Below are positions 8,125 through 15,677 of a DNA stretch of 53,009 nucleotides, one piece after another. The position numbers were made by a program, and so were the translations under genes. This stretch comes from an uncultured Ectothiorhodospiraceae bacterium (lineage in GTDB: Bacteria; Pseudomonadota; Gammaproteobacteria; S012-40). Positions within the stretch are counted from its first letter, which is position 1. Each line of letters begins with the position of its first letter. The notes beneath the pieces are model-generated. The model was not told the origin of the DNA. It saw only the letters and a program-made list of their open reading frames with translations, and ran no database searches. The stretch lies in contig CALZHW010000006.1 of assembly GCA_945787125.1 (NCBI GenBank), forward strand, positions 1 to 53,009, given 5' to 3'.

Positions 8125-9483
8125 ATGAGTAAAAAAGTCTACATCAAAACCCACGGCTGCCAAATGAATGAGTATGACTCATCAAAAATGGTAGATGTTC
8201 TGCATGATTCACATGCCATGCAGCGAGTGCAAACGCCGGAAGAAGCCGATGTTCTGCTGCTAAATACCTGCTCTATTCGTGAAAAAGCCCAGGAAAAAGT
8301 CTTCTCCGAGCTGGGTCGCTGGCGGGAATTGAAAGCAAAAAATCCGGCGCTGGTAATCGGTGTGGGTGGCTGCGTTGCAAGCCAGGAAGGCGCAGCAATT
8401 CGCGAGCGCGCACCCTATGTTGATATGGTTTTCGGCCCGCAAACCTTACATCGCCTGCCTGAAATGTTCGACTCCGTACAGAAAAAAAACATCCCCGTGA
8501 TGGATATCTCCTTTCCGGAAATTGAAAAATTTGACCGTTTGCCAGAACCTAAAGCTGACGGCCCCAGCGCATTTGTTTCCATAATGGAAGGCTGCAGCAA
8601 ATATTGCACTTTTTGCGTAGTGCCTTATACACGTGGCGAAGAAATCAGTCGCCCGTTCGATGATGTGTTAAACGAAGTTGCACAACTGGCAAAACAAGGT
8701 GTGCGCGAAGTGAATTTATTGGGGCAAAATGTCAACGCCTATCGCGGTCTGACCCACGATGGCGAAATTAATGACCTCGGTTTGCTGATTCACTATGTTG
8801 CCGCAATTGAAGGTATCGAGCGTATCCGCTTTACTACCTCACATCCGGTTGAAATGAGTGACAGTCTTATTCAAGCATTTGCCGAAGTGCCCGAGTTGGT
8901 TAGCCACTTGCACCTGCCCGTACAAAGTGGTTCAGATAAAATACTCAGCTTAATGAAACGTGGCCATACCGCGTTGGAATACAAATCTAAAATCCGTCGG
9001 CTGCGCGAGGCCCGCCCTGATTTAAGTTTATCTTCGGATTTTATTATTGGCTTTCCCGGCGAGACCGATGCTGACTTTGAAGCCACCATGAATCTCATTG
9101 CTGACATTGGCTTTGACCATTCTTTCAGCTTCATTTACAGCACCCGACCGGGTACACCCGCCGCCTCAATGCCTGATGACGTAAGCCTAAGCACCAAGAA
9201 AGAACGTTTGTCAATTTTACAACAAAGAATAAATCAAAAAGCTTTTGAAATCAGTCAAAACATGATTGGCACACAACAAAAAATCCTGATTGAGCGCTTA
9301 TCAAAAAAAGATGACAAACAAATCGCGGGGCGCACTGAAAATAATCGCGTAGTTAACATTGACGGCACACCTGACATGATAGGGCAATTTGTTGACGTAT
9401 TAATTACCGAAGCTTTGCCAAATTCATTGAGAGGAACCGTGATAAACAACGATACCCACAATCTAACCGCAAACAGAGCTTAA
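8125..9483 (+). CDS. miaB: tRNA-2-methylthio-N6-dimethylallyladenosine synthase MiaB
   Basis: Radical-SAM methylthiotransferase that adds a methylthio group to i6A37 of tRNAs. The protein is 452 aa. The N-terminal UPF0004 domain has the auxiliary-cluster cysteines C12, C49 and C83. The radical-SAM cluster is CSKYCTFC with C157, C161 and C164, the same numbering as E. coli MiaB. A C-terminal TRAM domain spans roughly residues 380-445. ATG 8125 ([18 protein letters not shown]) is preceded by an AGG-type ribosome site and matches the family; the frame extends 11 codons upstream without homology. It is the first gene of miaB-phoH-ybeY-corC-lnt. Confidence 0.96.
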   Translation: MSKKVYIKTHGCQMNEYDSSKMVDVLHDSHAMQRVQTPEEADVLLLNTCSIREKAQEKVFSELGRWRELKAKNPALVIGVGGCVASQEGAAIRERAPYVDMVFGPQTLHRLPEMFDSVQKKNIPVMDISFPEIEKFDRLPEPKADGPSAFVSIMEGCSKYCTFCVVPYTRGEEISRPFDDVLNEVAQLAKQGVREVNLLGQNVNAYRGLTHDGEINDLGLLIHYVAAIEGIERIRFTTSHPVEMSDSLIQAFAEVPELVSHLHLPVQSGSDKILSLMKRGHTALEYKSKIRRLREARPDLSLSSDFIIGFPGETDADFEATMNLIADIGFDHSFSFIYSTRPGTPAASMPDDVSLSTKKERLSILQQRINQKAFEISQNMIGTQQKILIERLSKKDDKQIAGRTENNRVVNIDGTPDMIGQFVDVLITEALPNSLRGTVINNDTHNLTANRA

Positions 9484-9490
9484 ATTATAC

Positions 9491-10489
9491 GTGACAGAAA
9501 CCTACCCCTTACCTGAAAACGATAATGACGCCTTCACAAGCGTTTTTCAGTTACAACCTGAAGACAATCAGCGACTAGCTAATCTAAGTGGACAATTTGA
9601 TGAACATCTCGGGCAAATCGAGAAACGCCTCAATGTCGTGATCAATCACCGTGGCACACAATTTCAAGTGGTTGGTTCTCAGTTTGCGGTACAAAAAGCT
9701 GAAGCGGTACTGAAAGCATTATATAACGATGCTGAGCAACAAATTTCAGCGCAAAAATTGCAATTATTTTTACAAGAGTCCGGTGTAGAAACGCTTTTGC
9801 AAGGCAGTCCTGAAAATAACGCCGAACTGATCAAAATAAAATTACGTAATAAAATCATCAAAGCGCGCGGTGCCAACCAGGTTCAATATATCAATCAAAT
9901 GCAAACGCATGACATCAACTTTGGCATTGGCCCTGCGGGCACCGGCAAGACATACCTAGCCGTGGCGATGGCAGTAAAAGCGCTGGAAGAAGATCAAGTG
10001 CGCCGTTTGATTCTTGCCAGACCCGCCGTTGAAGCCGGCGAGAATCTGGGTTTTTTACCCGGTGATTTATCGCAAAAAATCGACCCGTATTTACGCCCGC
10101 TCTATGACGCTTTATATGAAATGCTGGGTTTCGATTATGTCGCCAAATTAATTGAAAAAAATATTATTGAAGTGGCACCCTTGGCTTTTATGCGCGGTAG
10201 AACACTGAACGAAGCCTTTGTTATTTTAGACGAAGCACAAAACACCACAAAAGAACAGATGAAAATGTTTCTCACCCGCCTAGGTTATGGATCTAAAGCT
10301 ATCGTCACGGGTGACATGACACAAACCGACTTGCCCAGCAAAACCCACTCCGGCCTACATCACGTAGTCAACATACTCAATGATATAGAAGGTGTTAGTT
10401 TTACATTTTTCAATCAAAAAGATGTCGTAAGACACCCGCTAGTACAGCGCATTGTTGGAGCCTATGAAAAACACGAGGCTAAAAATTAA
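9491..10489 (+). CDS. ybeZ: PhoH family ATPase (YbeZ)
   Basis: PhoH-like P-loop ATPase, 332 aa, which acts with YbeY in RNA and ribosome metabolism. The N-terminal 100 residues form a KH-like region (LNVVINHRGTQFQVVG). The ATPase domain has Walker A GPAGTGKTYLAVAM near residue 155 and Walker B AFVILDEAQNTT near residue 250. The start is GTG 9491, 7 bases after the miaB stop, and the stop is 2 bases before ybeY. The phoH-ybeY-corC-lnt order is conserved in gammaproteobacteria. Confidence 0.94.
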   Translation: MTETYPLPENDNDAFTSVFQLQPEDNQRLANLSGQFDEHLGQIEKRLNVVINHRGTQFQVVGSQFAVQKAEAVLKALYNDAEQQISAQKLQLFLQESGVETLLQGSPENNAELIKIKLRNKIIKARGANQVQYINQMQTHDINFGIGPAGTGKTYLAVAMAVKALEEDQVRRLILARPAVEAGENLGFLPGDLSQKIDPYLRPLYDALYEMLGFDYVAKLIEKNIIEVAPLAFMRGRTLNEAFVILDEAQNTTKEQMKMFLTRLGYGSKAIVTGDMTQTDLPSKTHSGLHHVVNILNDIEGVSFTFFNQKDVVRHPLVQRIVGAYEKHEAKN

Positions 10490-10491
10490 TT

Positions 10492-10962
10492 GTGGCTATA
10501 GCGGTCGATTTTCAACAACAATTTTCTGAATATGCAGATTTTATCCCCTCCCAACAAGCCATGCTTGAATGGTGTAATACAGCAGCGAAAGAACTTGATG
10601 ATAATATGGAGATGACAATTCGCATCACCGATGAAGCGGAAATGCAAACGCTGAACAACACCTATCGGAACAAAAACCAACCAACCAATGTTCTATCCTT
10701 TGCCGTTGATTTACCCGAAGATATTGATTTACCGCTGCTGGGTGATATAGTAATTTGCGCGCCAGTTGTTAACCGAGAGGCTGGCGAGCAAAATAAATCC
10801 AACGTATCGCACTGGGCGCACATAGTTGTACATGGCACATTGCACCTGCTAGGATATGATCATGTAGAAGAACACGAAGCTGACGAAATGGAAAATAAGG
10901 AAATTCTCATTTTGCAAAAATTAGGATATAAAAATCCCTATCTAATGACGGAAAATAAATGA
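10492..10962 (+). CDS. ybeY: Endoribonuclease YbeY
   Basis: Zinc-dependent single-strand endoribonuclease involved in 16S rRNA 3' maturation and ribosome quality control. The protein is 156 aa. The metal site HGTLHLLGYDHVEEHE carries the three conserved His in the H-x3-H-x5-H arrangement, preceded by the family strand PTNVLSFAVD. The start is GTG 10492, two bases after the phoH-like gene. The stop overlaps the corC ATG by 4 bases (ATGA), so translation of the operon is tightly coupled. Confidence 0.95.
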   Translation: MAIAVDFQQQFSEYADFIPSQQAMLEWCNTAAKELDDNMEMTIRITDEAEMQTLNNTYRNKNQPTNVLSFAVDLPEDIDLPLLGDIVICAPVVNREAGEQNKSNVSHWAHIVVHGTLHLLGYDHVEEHEADEMENKEILILQKLGYKNPYLMTENK

Positions 10963-11840
10963 AAGAAGGTCAAAGTAGTAACGGTTCTGAGTCACGATCG
11001 TGGTTTGAAAAAATCAGCCAAGCATTAACCGGCGAGCCTCGGGATCGGAAAGCACTTGTCGAACTATTGCGCGATTCAGAACAACGAAACTTGCTGGATC
11101 CAGACTCACTCGCAATGATTGAAGGCGTCATGCAAGTCTCCGAGATGCATGTTAGAGACATCATGATTCCACGCTCACAAATGACGGTAATCGAACGCGA
11201 AGTGTCTCCCGATGACTTTCTACCTACCGTTTTAGAGTCCAAACATTCCAGGTTTCCAGTCATCGGTGAAAACCGCGACGAAGTTGTTGGGATTCTTCTC
11301 GCCAAGGAATTGCTCCCCTATTTTGCTTCAACTGACAGAGAGCGATTTGATATGCGCGATGTCATGCGCACCCCGGTATTTATTCCTGAAAGCAAAAGAC
11401 TCAATGTATTATTAAAAGATTTTCGTTCTACCCGAAATCACATGGCGATTGTGGTCGATGAATATGGCGGCATCGCTGGGCTGGTCACTATCGAAGACGT
11501 GTTGGAACAAATTGTCGGCGAAATCGAAGATGAATATGATTTAGAAGAAGATTCCTACATCATGAAATATTCAAATGATCACTACTCAGTAAAAGCACTG
11601 ACTCCCATTGAGGATTTCAATCAATACTTTGAAACTGACATGAGTGAAGAAGATTTTGACACAATTGGCGGATTGGTAATGAATGCCTTTGGCCACTTAC
11701 CCTCGAGAGGCGAAACTGTCGCAATCGGTGATTACCATTTTACGGTCATGCGCGCTGATAAGCGACGTCTCCATCTATTACAGCTCTCCATCAAAAACCA
11801 ATTAACTGAGAATTCCACGACAACAAACAGTGAACATTAA
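10959..11840 (+). CDS. corC: CorC/YbeX family CBS-domain transporter-associated protein
   Basis: Cytosolic CorC (YbeX) protein, 293 aa, linked to magnesium/cobalt handling and, more recently, to ribosome and heat-shock phenotypes in E. coli. Two CBS domains occupy roughly residues 65-190: VRDIMIPRSQMTVIERE, then a second one including DYGG-like EYGGIAGLVTIEDVLEQIVG. The C-terminal CorC_HlyC domain contains EDFDTIGGLVMNAFGHLPSRGE. No membrane segment is present, which distinguishes it from the larger CorB/YfjD type. It overlaps ybeY by 4 bases and lnt by 11. Confidence 0.93.
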   Translation: MKEGQSSNGSESRSWFEKISQALTGEPRDRKALVELLRDSEQRNLLDPDSLAMIEGVMQVSEMHVRDIMIPRSQMTVIEREVSPDDFLPTVLESKHSRFPVIGENRDEVVGILLAKELLPYFASTDRERFDMRDVMRTPVFIPESKRLNVLLKDFRSTRNHMAIVVDEYGGIAGLVTIEDVLEQIVGEIEDEYDLEEDSYIMKYSNDHYSVKALTPIEDFNQYFETDMSEEDFDTIGGLVMNAFGHLPSRGETVAIGDYHFTVMRADKRRLHLLQLSIKNQLTENSTTTNSEH

Positions 11841-13350
11841 AATCGATAACCTCAAAAAAACACCCGGTGATATATTGGCGTTGGTGGCCGGCAGCATTGT
11901 GCCACTGGCATTCGCCCCATTTAGTATTTGGTTGATCGCACCGTTTTCTCTGATTCTTCTTATGCTGTGTTGGCACCAGGTGACTCCCGGCCGCGCTTTT
12001 TTCCGAGGCTGGTTATTTGGCCTAGGCATGTTTGGAGTTGGCACCTCATGGGTTCATATCAGCATGAATCAATATGGCGGGATTGGTATTCCACTGTCGG
12101 TTTTTCTAACGGCATTATTTGTCATGTTTCTCGCTTTGTTCCCAGCACTCACCGGCTATATGGCGCGTAAATTAACATTACGTGGCGGACACAGAATTGC
12201 GCGGGAATATTTATTAATTATTCCTGCCATGTGGATGCTGGTTGAATGGATTAGAGGCACGATTTTTACCGGCTTTCCCTGGTTATCTCTGGGTTACAGC
12301 CAAATAGACACGCCACTCAGTGGTTTTGCACCCTTACTGGGCGTGTATTTTGTTTCGTACGCCACTGCGATGTCAGCTGGCCTTATCGTTTACTTGTTGT
12401 TACAAGGAAAACCCGCGCTAAAAATTGCGTTCCCTTGCTTCATTGCTTTATGGGGAATCGGTGCAGCCCTCAAAGCCGCAGCCTGGAGCGACCCAATCGG
12501 TGAACCCATCACAATCAGTATGGTTCAAGGCAATATCGCGCAAGACAAAAAATGGCTGCCAGAACAACGTATACCGACCATCGATATGTATACCCGAATG
12601 AGTCGAGACAACTGGAGCAGTGATTTAATTATCTGGCCAGAAACAGCGATACCGGCGTTTTACCATCAATCGAGAGCTTTTTTGAAAAATATGGCGCAAG
12701 AAGCGCGAATGAATAGCTCGGAGTTACTGGTGGGCATACCCTTTTACAACAAGCGTGATGATCAATATTTTAACGCCATGATAAGCCTGGGTCTGGAAGA
12801 ACATTTTTATGAAAAAAAGCACCTGGTTCCGTTTGGTGAATATTTACCATTTAAAGATTATCTGGGTGGGTTTATCGACTTCTTTGACATTCCGATGTCA
12901 AACTTTTCACCCGGTCGACAAGACAAGCCATTGGTACATGTCGCAGGATATGATGCTGGCATCTCTATTTGTTATGAGGACATATTCGGTGAAGAGGTGT
13001 CGCAAGCATTGCCAGAAGCCAAGTTTTTAATCAACACCAGTAATGACGCCTGGTTTGGTGACTCACTGGCCCCGCATCAACATCTGGAAATCGCCCGAAT
13101 GCGCTCACTGGAAACAGGCCGCTACCTGGTACGCTCAACCAACAACGGCATTTCCGCTTTTATTGATGACAAAGGTAAAATCATCTCTCGTTCACCACAA
13201 TTTGCAACCCATGCGTTAACAGATTCCATTCAACCCATGAAAGGGATAACGCCTTACGCGATATTCACCAATATTCCGATAGTCTTGCTCGCGATTTTAT
13301 TACTGGGTATCGCTTATATTTTAGGCCGAAACGCCAAGCTGGCGAGCTAA
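11830..13350 (+). CDS. lnt: Apolipoprotein N-acyltransferase
   Basis: Inner-membrane enzyme that adds the third acyl chain to the N-terminal Cys of lipoproteins. The protein is 506 aa. Several membrane helices fill about residues 10-210, followed by a nitrilase-fold periplasmic domain with the catalytic triad Glu271 (IIWPETAIP), Lys329 (EKKHLVPFGEYLPF) and Cys381 (GISICYEDIFGEE). A final helix near residue 480 ends the protein. The GTG start at 11830 overlaps corC. The stop codon TAA lies inside a repeat-family D terminus (13346-13369), so the extreme C-terminus may have been set by insertion of that repeat. Confidence 0.95.
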   Translation: MNIKIDNLKKTPGDILALVAGSIVPLAFAPFSIWLIAPFSLILLMLCWHQVTPGRAFFRGWLFGLGMFGVGTSWVHISMNQYGGIGIPLSVFLTALFVMFLALFPALTGYMARKLTLRGGHRIAREYLLIIPAMWMLVEWIRGTIFTGFPWLSLGYSQIDTPLSGFAPLLGVYFVSYATAMSAGLIVYLLLQGKPALKIAFPCFIALWGIGAALKAAAWSDPIGEPITISMVQGNIAQDKKWLPEQRIPTIDMYTRMSRDNWSSDLIIWPETAIPAFYHQSRAFLKNMAQEARMNSSELLVGIPFYNKRDDQYFNAMISLGLEEHFYEKKHLVPFGEYLPFKDYLGGFIDFFDIPMSNFSPGRQDKPLVHVAGYDAGISICYEDIFGEEVSQALPEAKFLINTSNDAWFGDSLAPHQHLEIARMRSLETGRYLVRSTNNGISAFIDDKGKIISRSPQFATHALTDSIQPMKGITPYAIFTNIPIVLLAILLLGIAYILGRNAKLAS

Positions 13351-13369
13351 GGAATGTGTATGAAATAGT
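13346..13369. repeat. Family D repeat end overlapping the lnt stop codon
   Basis: The 24 bases here start GCTAAGGAATGTGTATGAAA. They match, with one mismatch in the first 20, the inner-strand reading of the right end of the full family D element at 33181-33459. The TAA at 13348-13350 in this end is the lnt stop. No clear opposite end was found downstream; a poor match lies near 13535-13550. Confidence 0.6.
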
Positions 13370-13387
13370 ATTCTCAACGCTGTTAGG

Positions 13388-13439
13388 CGTCTGCTGTTGA
13401 CCATTATGTGAAGCTTCACATAATGCTCAACAGCAGACG
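13388..13439. terminator. 52-base near-perfect palindrome downstream of lnt
   Basis: The arms 13388-13413 and 13414-13439 are reverse complements with one C-C mismatch (13401/13426). The centre is ATGTGAAGCTTCACAT. With no loop it would form a cruciform or long hairpin. It lies 38 bases after the lnt stop and may stop or stabilise the operon transcript, although no T-run follows on the plus strand. The central 16 bases recur at 15519-15534. The rest of 13440-13850 shows no gene that I recognise. Confidence 0.6.
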
Positions 13440-13850
13440 TTAAAAAAAGAGCGGCTTGATCCGAAACAATTAATTGAAACTACTCTATACGATTTTTTTT
13501 TGGACATCAGCTAATAGCCAATTCCAGCCGTTTAACATTTCATACTTCTGGTCATAGACCGTTGCTTATTTATCATTCCTGGAAAGTATTGATAACAGCA
13601 GCAGTGTCGCGTAAGTTGCCGTTCTATTTCTTAGCCTCTACTCACACCGTCAGCTATTAATTGCCCTTCGATAATTGCAAACGAAGGTCTTAAGTACAGC
13701 TTTACGAACATAGAGTCCTTCCGTCAAATTTCTGCCAATTCTGTCAATTAACTCAGATGCGGTCATTTAAATTCAGTGGAAATCTATGTTATCTCATACA
13801 GTGACTATTTGGGACTAGGTTGACACATAGGGACATCAAGCATTGACTGA

Positions 13851-13988
13851 AAAGGGACTATCCTAAATCAAAGTAAAATTTACCATATAGAGTTTAAAGC
13901 TTTTGCAAGGGCAACAGATACTAAAAGGAATGAAATTTATTTAGAGTTAAAACAGGTTAAATTAGGCCACCCTAAACATAAGAAGTAA
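13851..13988 (+). pseudogene. Orphan C-terminal coding remnant
   Basis: An open frame of 45 codons ending at TAA 13986-13988 reads like a basic protein tail (IYHIEFKAFARATDTKRNEI, then YLELKQVKLGHPKHKK). No acceptable start codon or upstream coding sequence exists, because a stop sits in frame at 13848. It is followed at once by a hairpin at 13991-14008. I do not recognise the family. It may be the remains of a gene cut by a deletion or recombination at the edge of the AT-rich island; chance is possible at this length. Confidence 0.35.
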
Positions 13989-13990
13989 AA

Positions 13991-14008
13991 AGCCCTCGAA
14001 AGAGGGCT
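13991..14008 (-). terminator. Intrinsic terminator for the nucleotidyltransferase transcript
   Basis: A perfect 7-bp stem AGCCCTC/GAGGGCT with a 4-base loop (GAAA on the plus strand). On the minus strand it is followed by TTTTTACTTC, a T-run that fits termination of the transcript reading from 14807 to 14037. On the plus strand it also follows the orphan coding tail and may work in both directions. Confidence 0.75.
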
Positions 14009-14036
14009 ATAAAATAACTAAAAATTAAACTTCTAG

Positions 14037-14807
14037 TTATAGTCCTTTTCTTTTAGCATAAACATTTCTTTTAATTTTAATAGCTTCTAGTCGTTTAGGT
14101 AATTCTTTATCACGGAAAAGCTGATGAGGGATAAAATTAAAGTCAAAAACAAGCAGTACATCAATTTTAAATTCAAAATAACAATATACACCAGCAGGCG
14201 ACTCCGCTAGATGGAAGATTCTACCAGCAGCTTTTGTCAGCTGCTTAATGTCCTCTTCCTATAATAATCTATCAAAAAAAGCATTGACTATTTTAATGGC
14301 CACTTGTGCTTGAGTGATACCGTTAGTTGTTCTTTTAGATGTAAGTCTTTTTAAGTTCTCTAACCTACTTTGTAGACAAATCAAAGGGTGTAATAAGTAA
14401 ACTGAAAAGTCATCTGTTTCTACTTCAAGGGCTAAATTTTGAATGTCTTTGTCTTTAATTCCTAGCAAGTCAGCAAGAAAGTCTATTTGAAGTAGTTTAT
14501 TCCCACTACCCGTGTAACTAATAACCGCAATATTTGGTGTGTGGTCATCCATACTTGGTAAGGCTAAACTACCATTTAAAGCTACCGCTAATAACTCAGC
14601 ATCTTGTTTATTTCCAATGAAGTCGATATCTTGAGTTAAAGCGGGGGTTTTAATTTCAGGTAAGTCTATATTGTAAATGTAAACCCAAGCAGATATGGCC
14701 TGACCACCTACAAGGATAATTTTATGATCCGCTTCAGCATTGATTTTCTTAATTTGGAGAAGTGTTTGGTTTAAATCAAACGGCGTAACCCAACCATAGT
14801 CAATCAA
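14037..14807 (-). pseudogene. Nucleotidyltransferase (AbiEii-like) gene interrupted by an in-frame amber codon
   Basis: From TTG 14807 the frame encodes 182 aa, reaches TAG at 14261-14259, then continues in the same frame for 73 more sense codons to TAA 14039-14037. The first part has a nucleotidyltransferase core: HKIILVGGQAISAWVYIY, then ALTQDIDFIG (Asp pair for metal) and LLQIDFLADLLG (third Asp). The part after the amber, IFHLAESPAGVYCYFEFKID and LFRDKELPKRLEAIK, resembles the normal C-terminal tail of such proteins, so the TAG looks like a nonsense mutation and not a natural end. If the short product is made, it keeps the catalytic Asp residues. No ATG is available; an AGGCGG site precedes the TTG. 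Base composition is more AT-rich than the flanking genes. The AbiE link is by resemblance only. Confidence 0.7.
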
Positions 14808-14818
14808 TGTATGACCGC

Positions 14819-14995
14819 CTAAAGACTAGGATTATTTTTGATTTTAGCGTTCTTAAAGGATTCAGGGTTAAATATACTTGCTTTTGCAAGAGATTGGTTT
14901 TGAGTTAATTTTTTGGCACGACAATCAGCAATAAACGATTTTTGACGTTCATTTTTATTAGGTAGCGATTGATAATCAATATAATTGATAGCCAT
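14819..14995 (-). CDS. Small hypothetical protein upstream of the nucleotidyltransferase
   Basis: A 58-aa lysine-rich protein beginning MAINYIDYQSLPNKNERQ. A GAGAGG ribosome site lies just before the ATG at 14995; the frame is open from 15028. It ends 11 bases before the nucleotidyltransferase start, so the two probably form one transcript ending at the hairpin 13991-14008. The pairing of a small gene with a nucleotidyltransferase recalls toxin-antitoxin pairs such as AbiEi/AbiEii, but this protein is too short for AbiEi and shows no DNA-binding motif that I can name. Function unknown. Confidence 0.5.
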   Translation of the reverse strand: MAINYIDYQSLPNKNERQKSFIADCRAKKLTQNQSLAKASIFNPESFKNAKIKNNPSL

Positions 14996-15151
14996 AGCCT
15001 CTCTGAAATTTGCGGACAATAAAGTCATTACACGCCATATATACTACTTTTAACGGATTAGGTCAATAAGCCTTTATAAATATACTCTAACTGGTACTAC
15101 CCGGCTCCGAAATTACACCTAGATACCTAATCGAACTTCTGCTATCAGTTT

Positions 15152-15343
15152 CTAATTATTGGATTTCAAACAAAACGAAGGGCAGCTAACGCGATATTCT
15201 TCTAAGTCAGGTATATTTAACCAAAGTCTGCTCCAGGGTGTTAGTTGAAATTCAAATAAGATTTCGTTTAGCGTAATTTCGGTCAATTGATGCAGATCAA
15301 GTCGCTCGTTTTTTAGCGGCTGTTCAATAGACTTTGCTGCCAT
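15152..15343 (-). CDS. Possible small hypothetical protein
   Basis: A 63-aa frame starting at an ATG (MAAKSIEQPLKNERLDLHQL), with amphipathic content (TEITLNEILFEFQLTPWSRL). There is no clear ribosome site and I recognise no family. It lies in the 15029-15677 gap, otherwise without a supported gene, which also holds the palindrome around 15526 and a hairpin at 15565-15591. It could be a remnant or chance. Confidence 0.25.
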   Translation of the reverse strand: MAAKSIEQPLKNERLDLHQLTEITLNEILFEFQLTPWSRLWLNIPDLEEYRVSCPSFCLKSNN

Positions 15344-15518
15344 TTATAAATATTGATCTAGTGTTTAAATTCTATCCAGCAGATGCACGTTGAAAATTAA
15401 AACCGAATATCTGCTTCTCGTGCGCTCCTGATGTTCATATATTAAATATGAATGACTTCTAAATAGACAAAGTAGCCATTTGCTATTAGGCGTGTGAATG
15501 TCCGCGCTTTTAGCCGTC

Positions 15519-15534
15519 ATGTGAAGCTTCACAT
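15519..15534. repeat. Second copy of the ATGTGAAGCTTCACAT palindrome
   Basis: A perfect 16-base palindrome identical to the centre of the 52-base palindrome at 13388-13439, and also followed by AAT. A TTAGGCGT motif precedes both copies (at 13384 and 15486). This points to a dispersed repeat family of which two diverged copies flank the nucleotidyltransferase island. Confidence 0.55.
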
Positions 15535-15564
15535 AATAGCCGAACTCAGACATCAAGGTTTGAT

Positions 15565-15591
15565 CTGACACGACAAGCCTTGTCGAGTCAG
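15565..15591 (-). terminator. Hairpin after the ABC transporter gene
   Basis: CTGACACGACAAG and CTTGTCGAGTCAG pair with one mismatch, forming a strong stem with a tiny loop. It lies about 87 bases past the stop of the minus-strand ABC exporter gene. There is no T-run, so a terminator role is only plausible. Confidence 0.4.
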
Positions 15592-15677
15592 AATTTTAAC
15601 GCTGAATAAAAAAATCATTTTTCACATCATGAATGAGCGCATGCAAACCCCTAACCTTTCCCCGCAAATAAAGCTGG

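Noticed and set aside
13440..13850. Possible transposase remnant in the gap after lnt
   Set aside because: I could not find a translated stretch with a DDE or other transposase motif; left as unassigned.
15365..15571. Minus-strand 68-aa frame next to the ABC transporter gene
   Set aside because: It runs through the ATGTGAAGCTTCACAT palindrome repeat, has no ribosome site and shows no recognisable domain.
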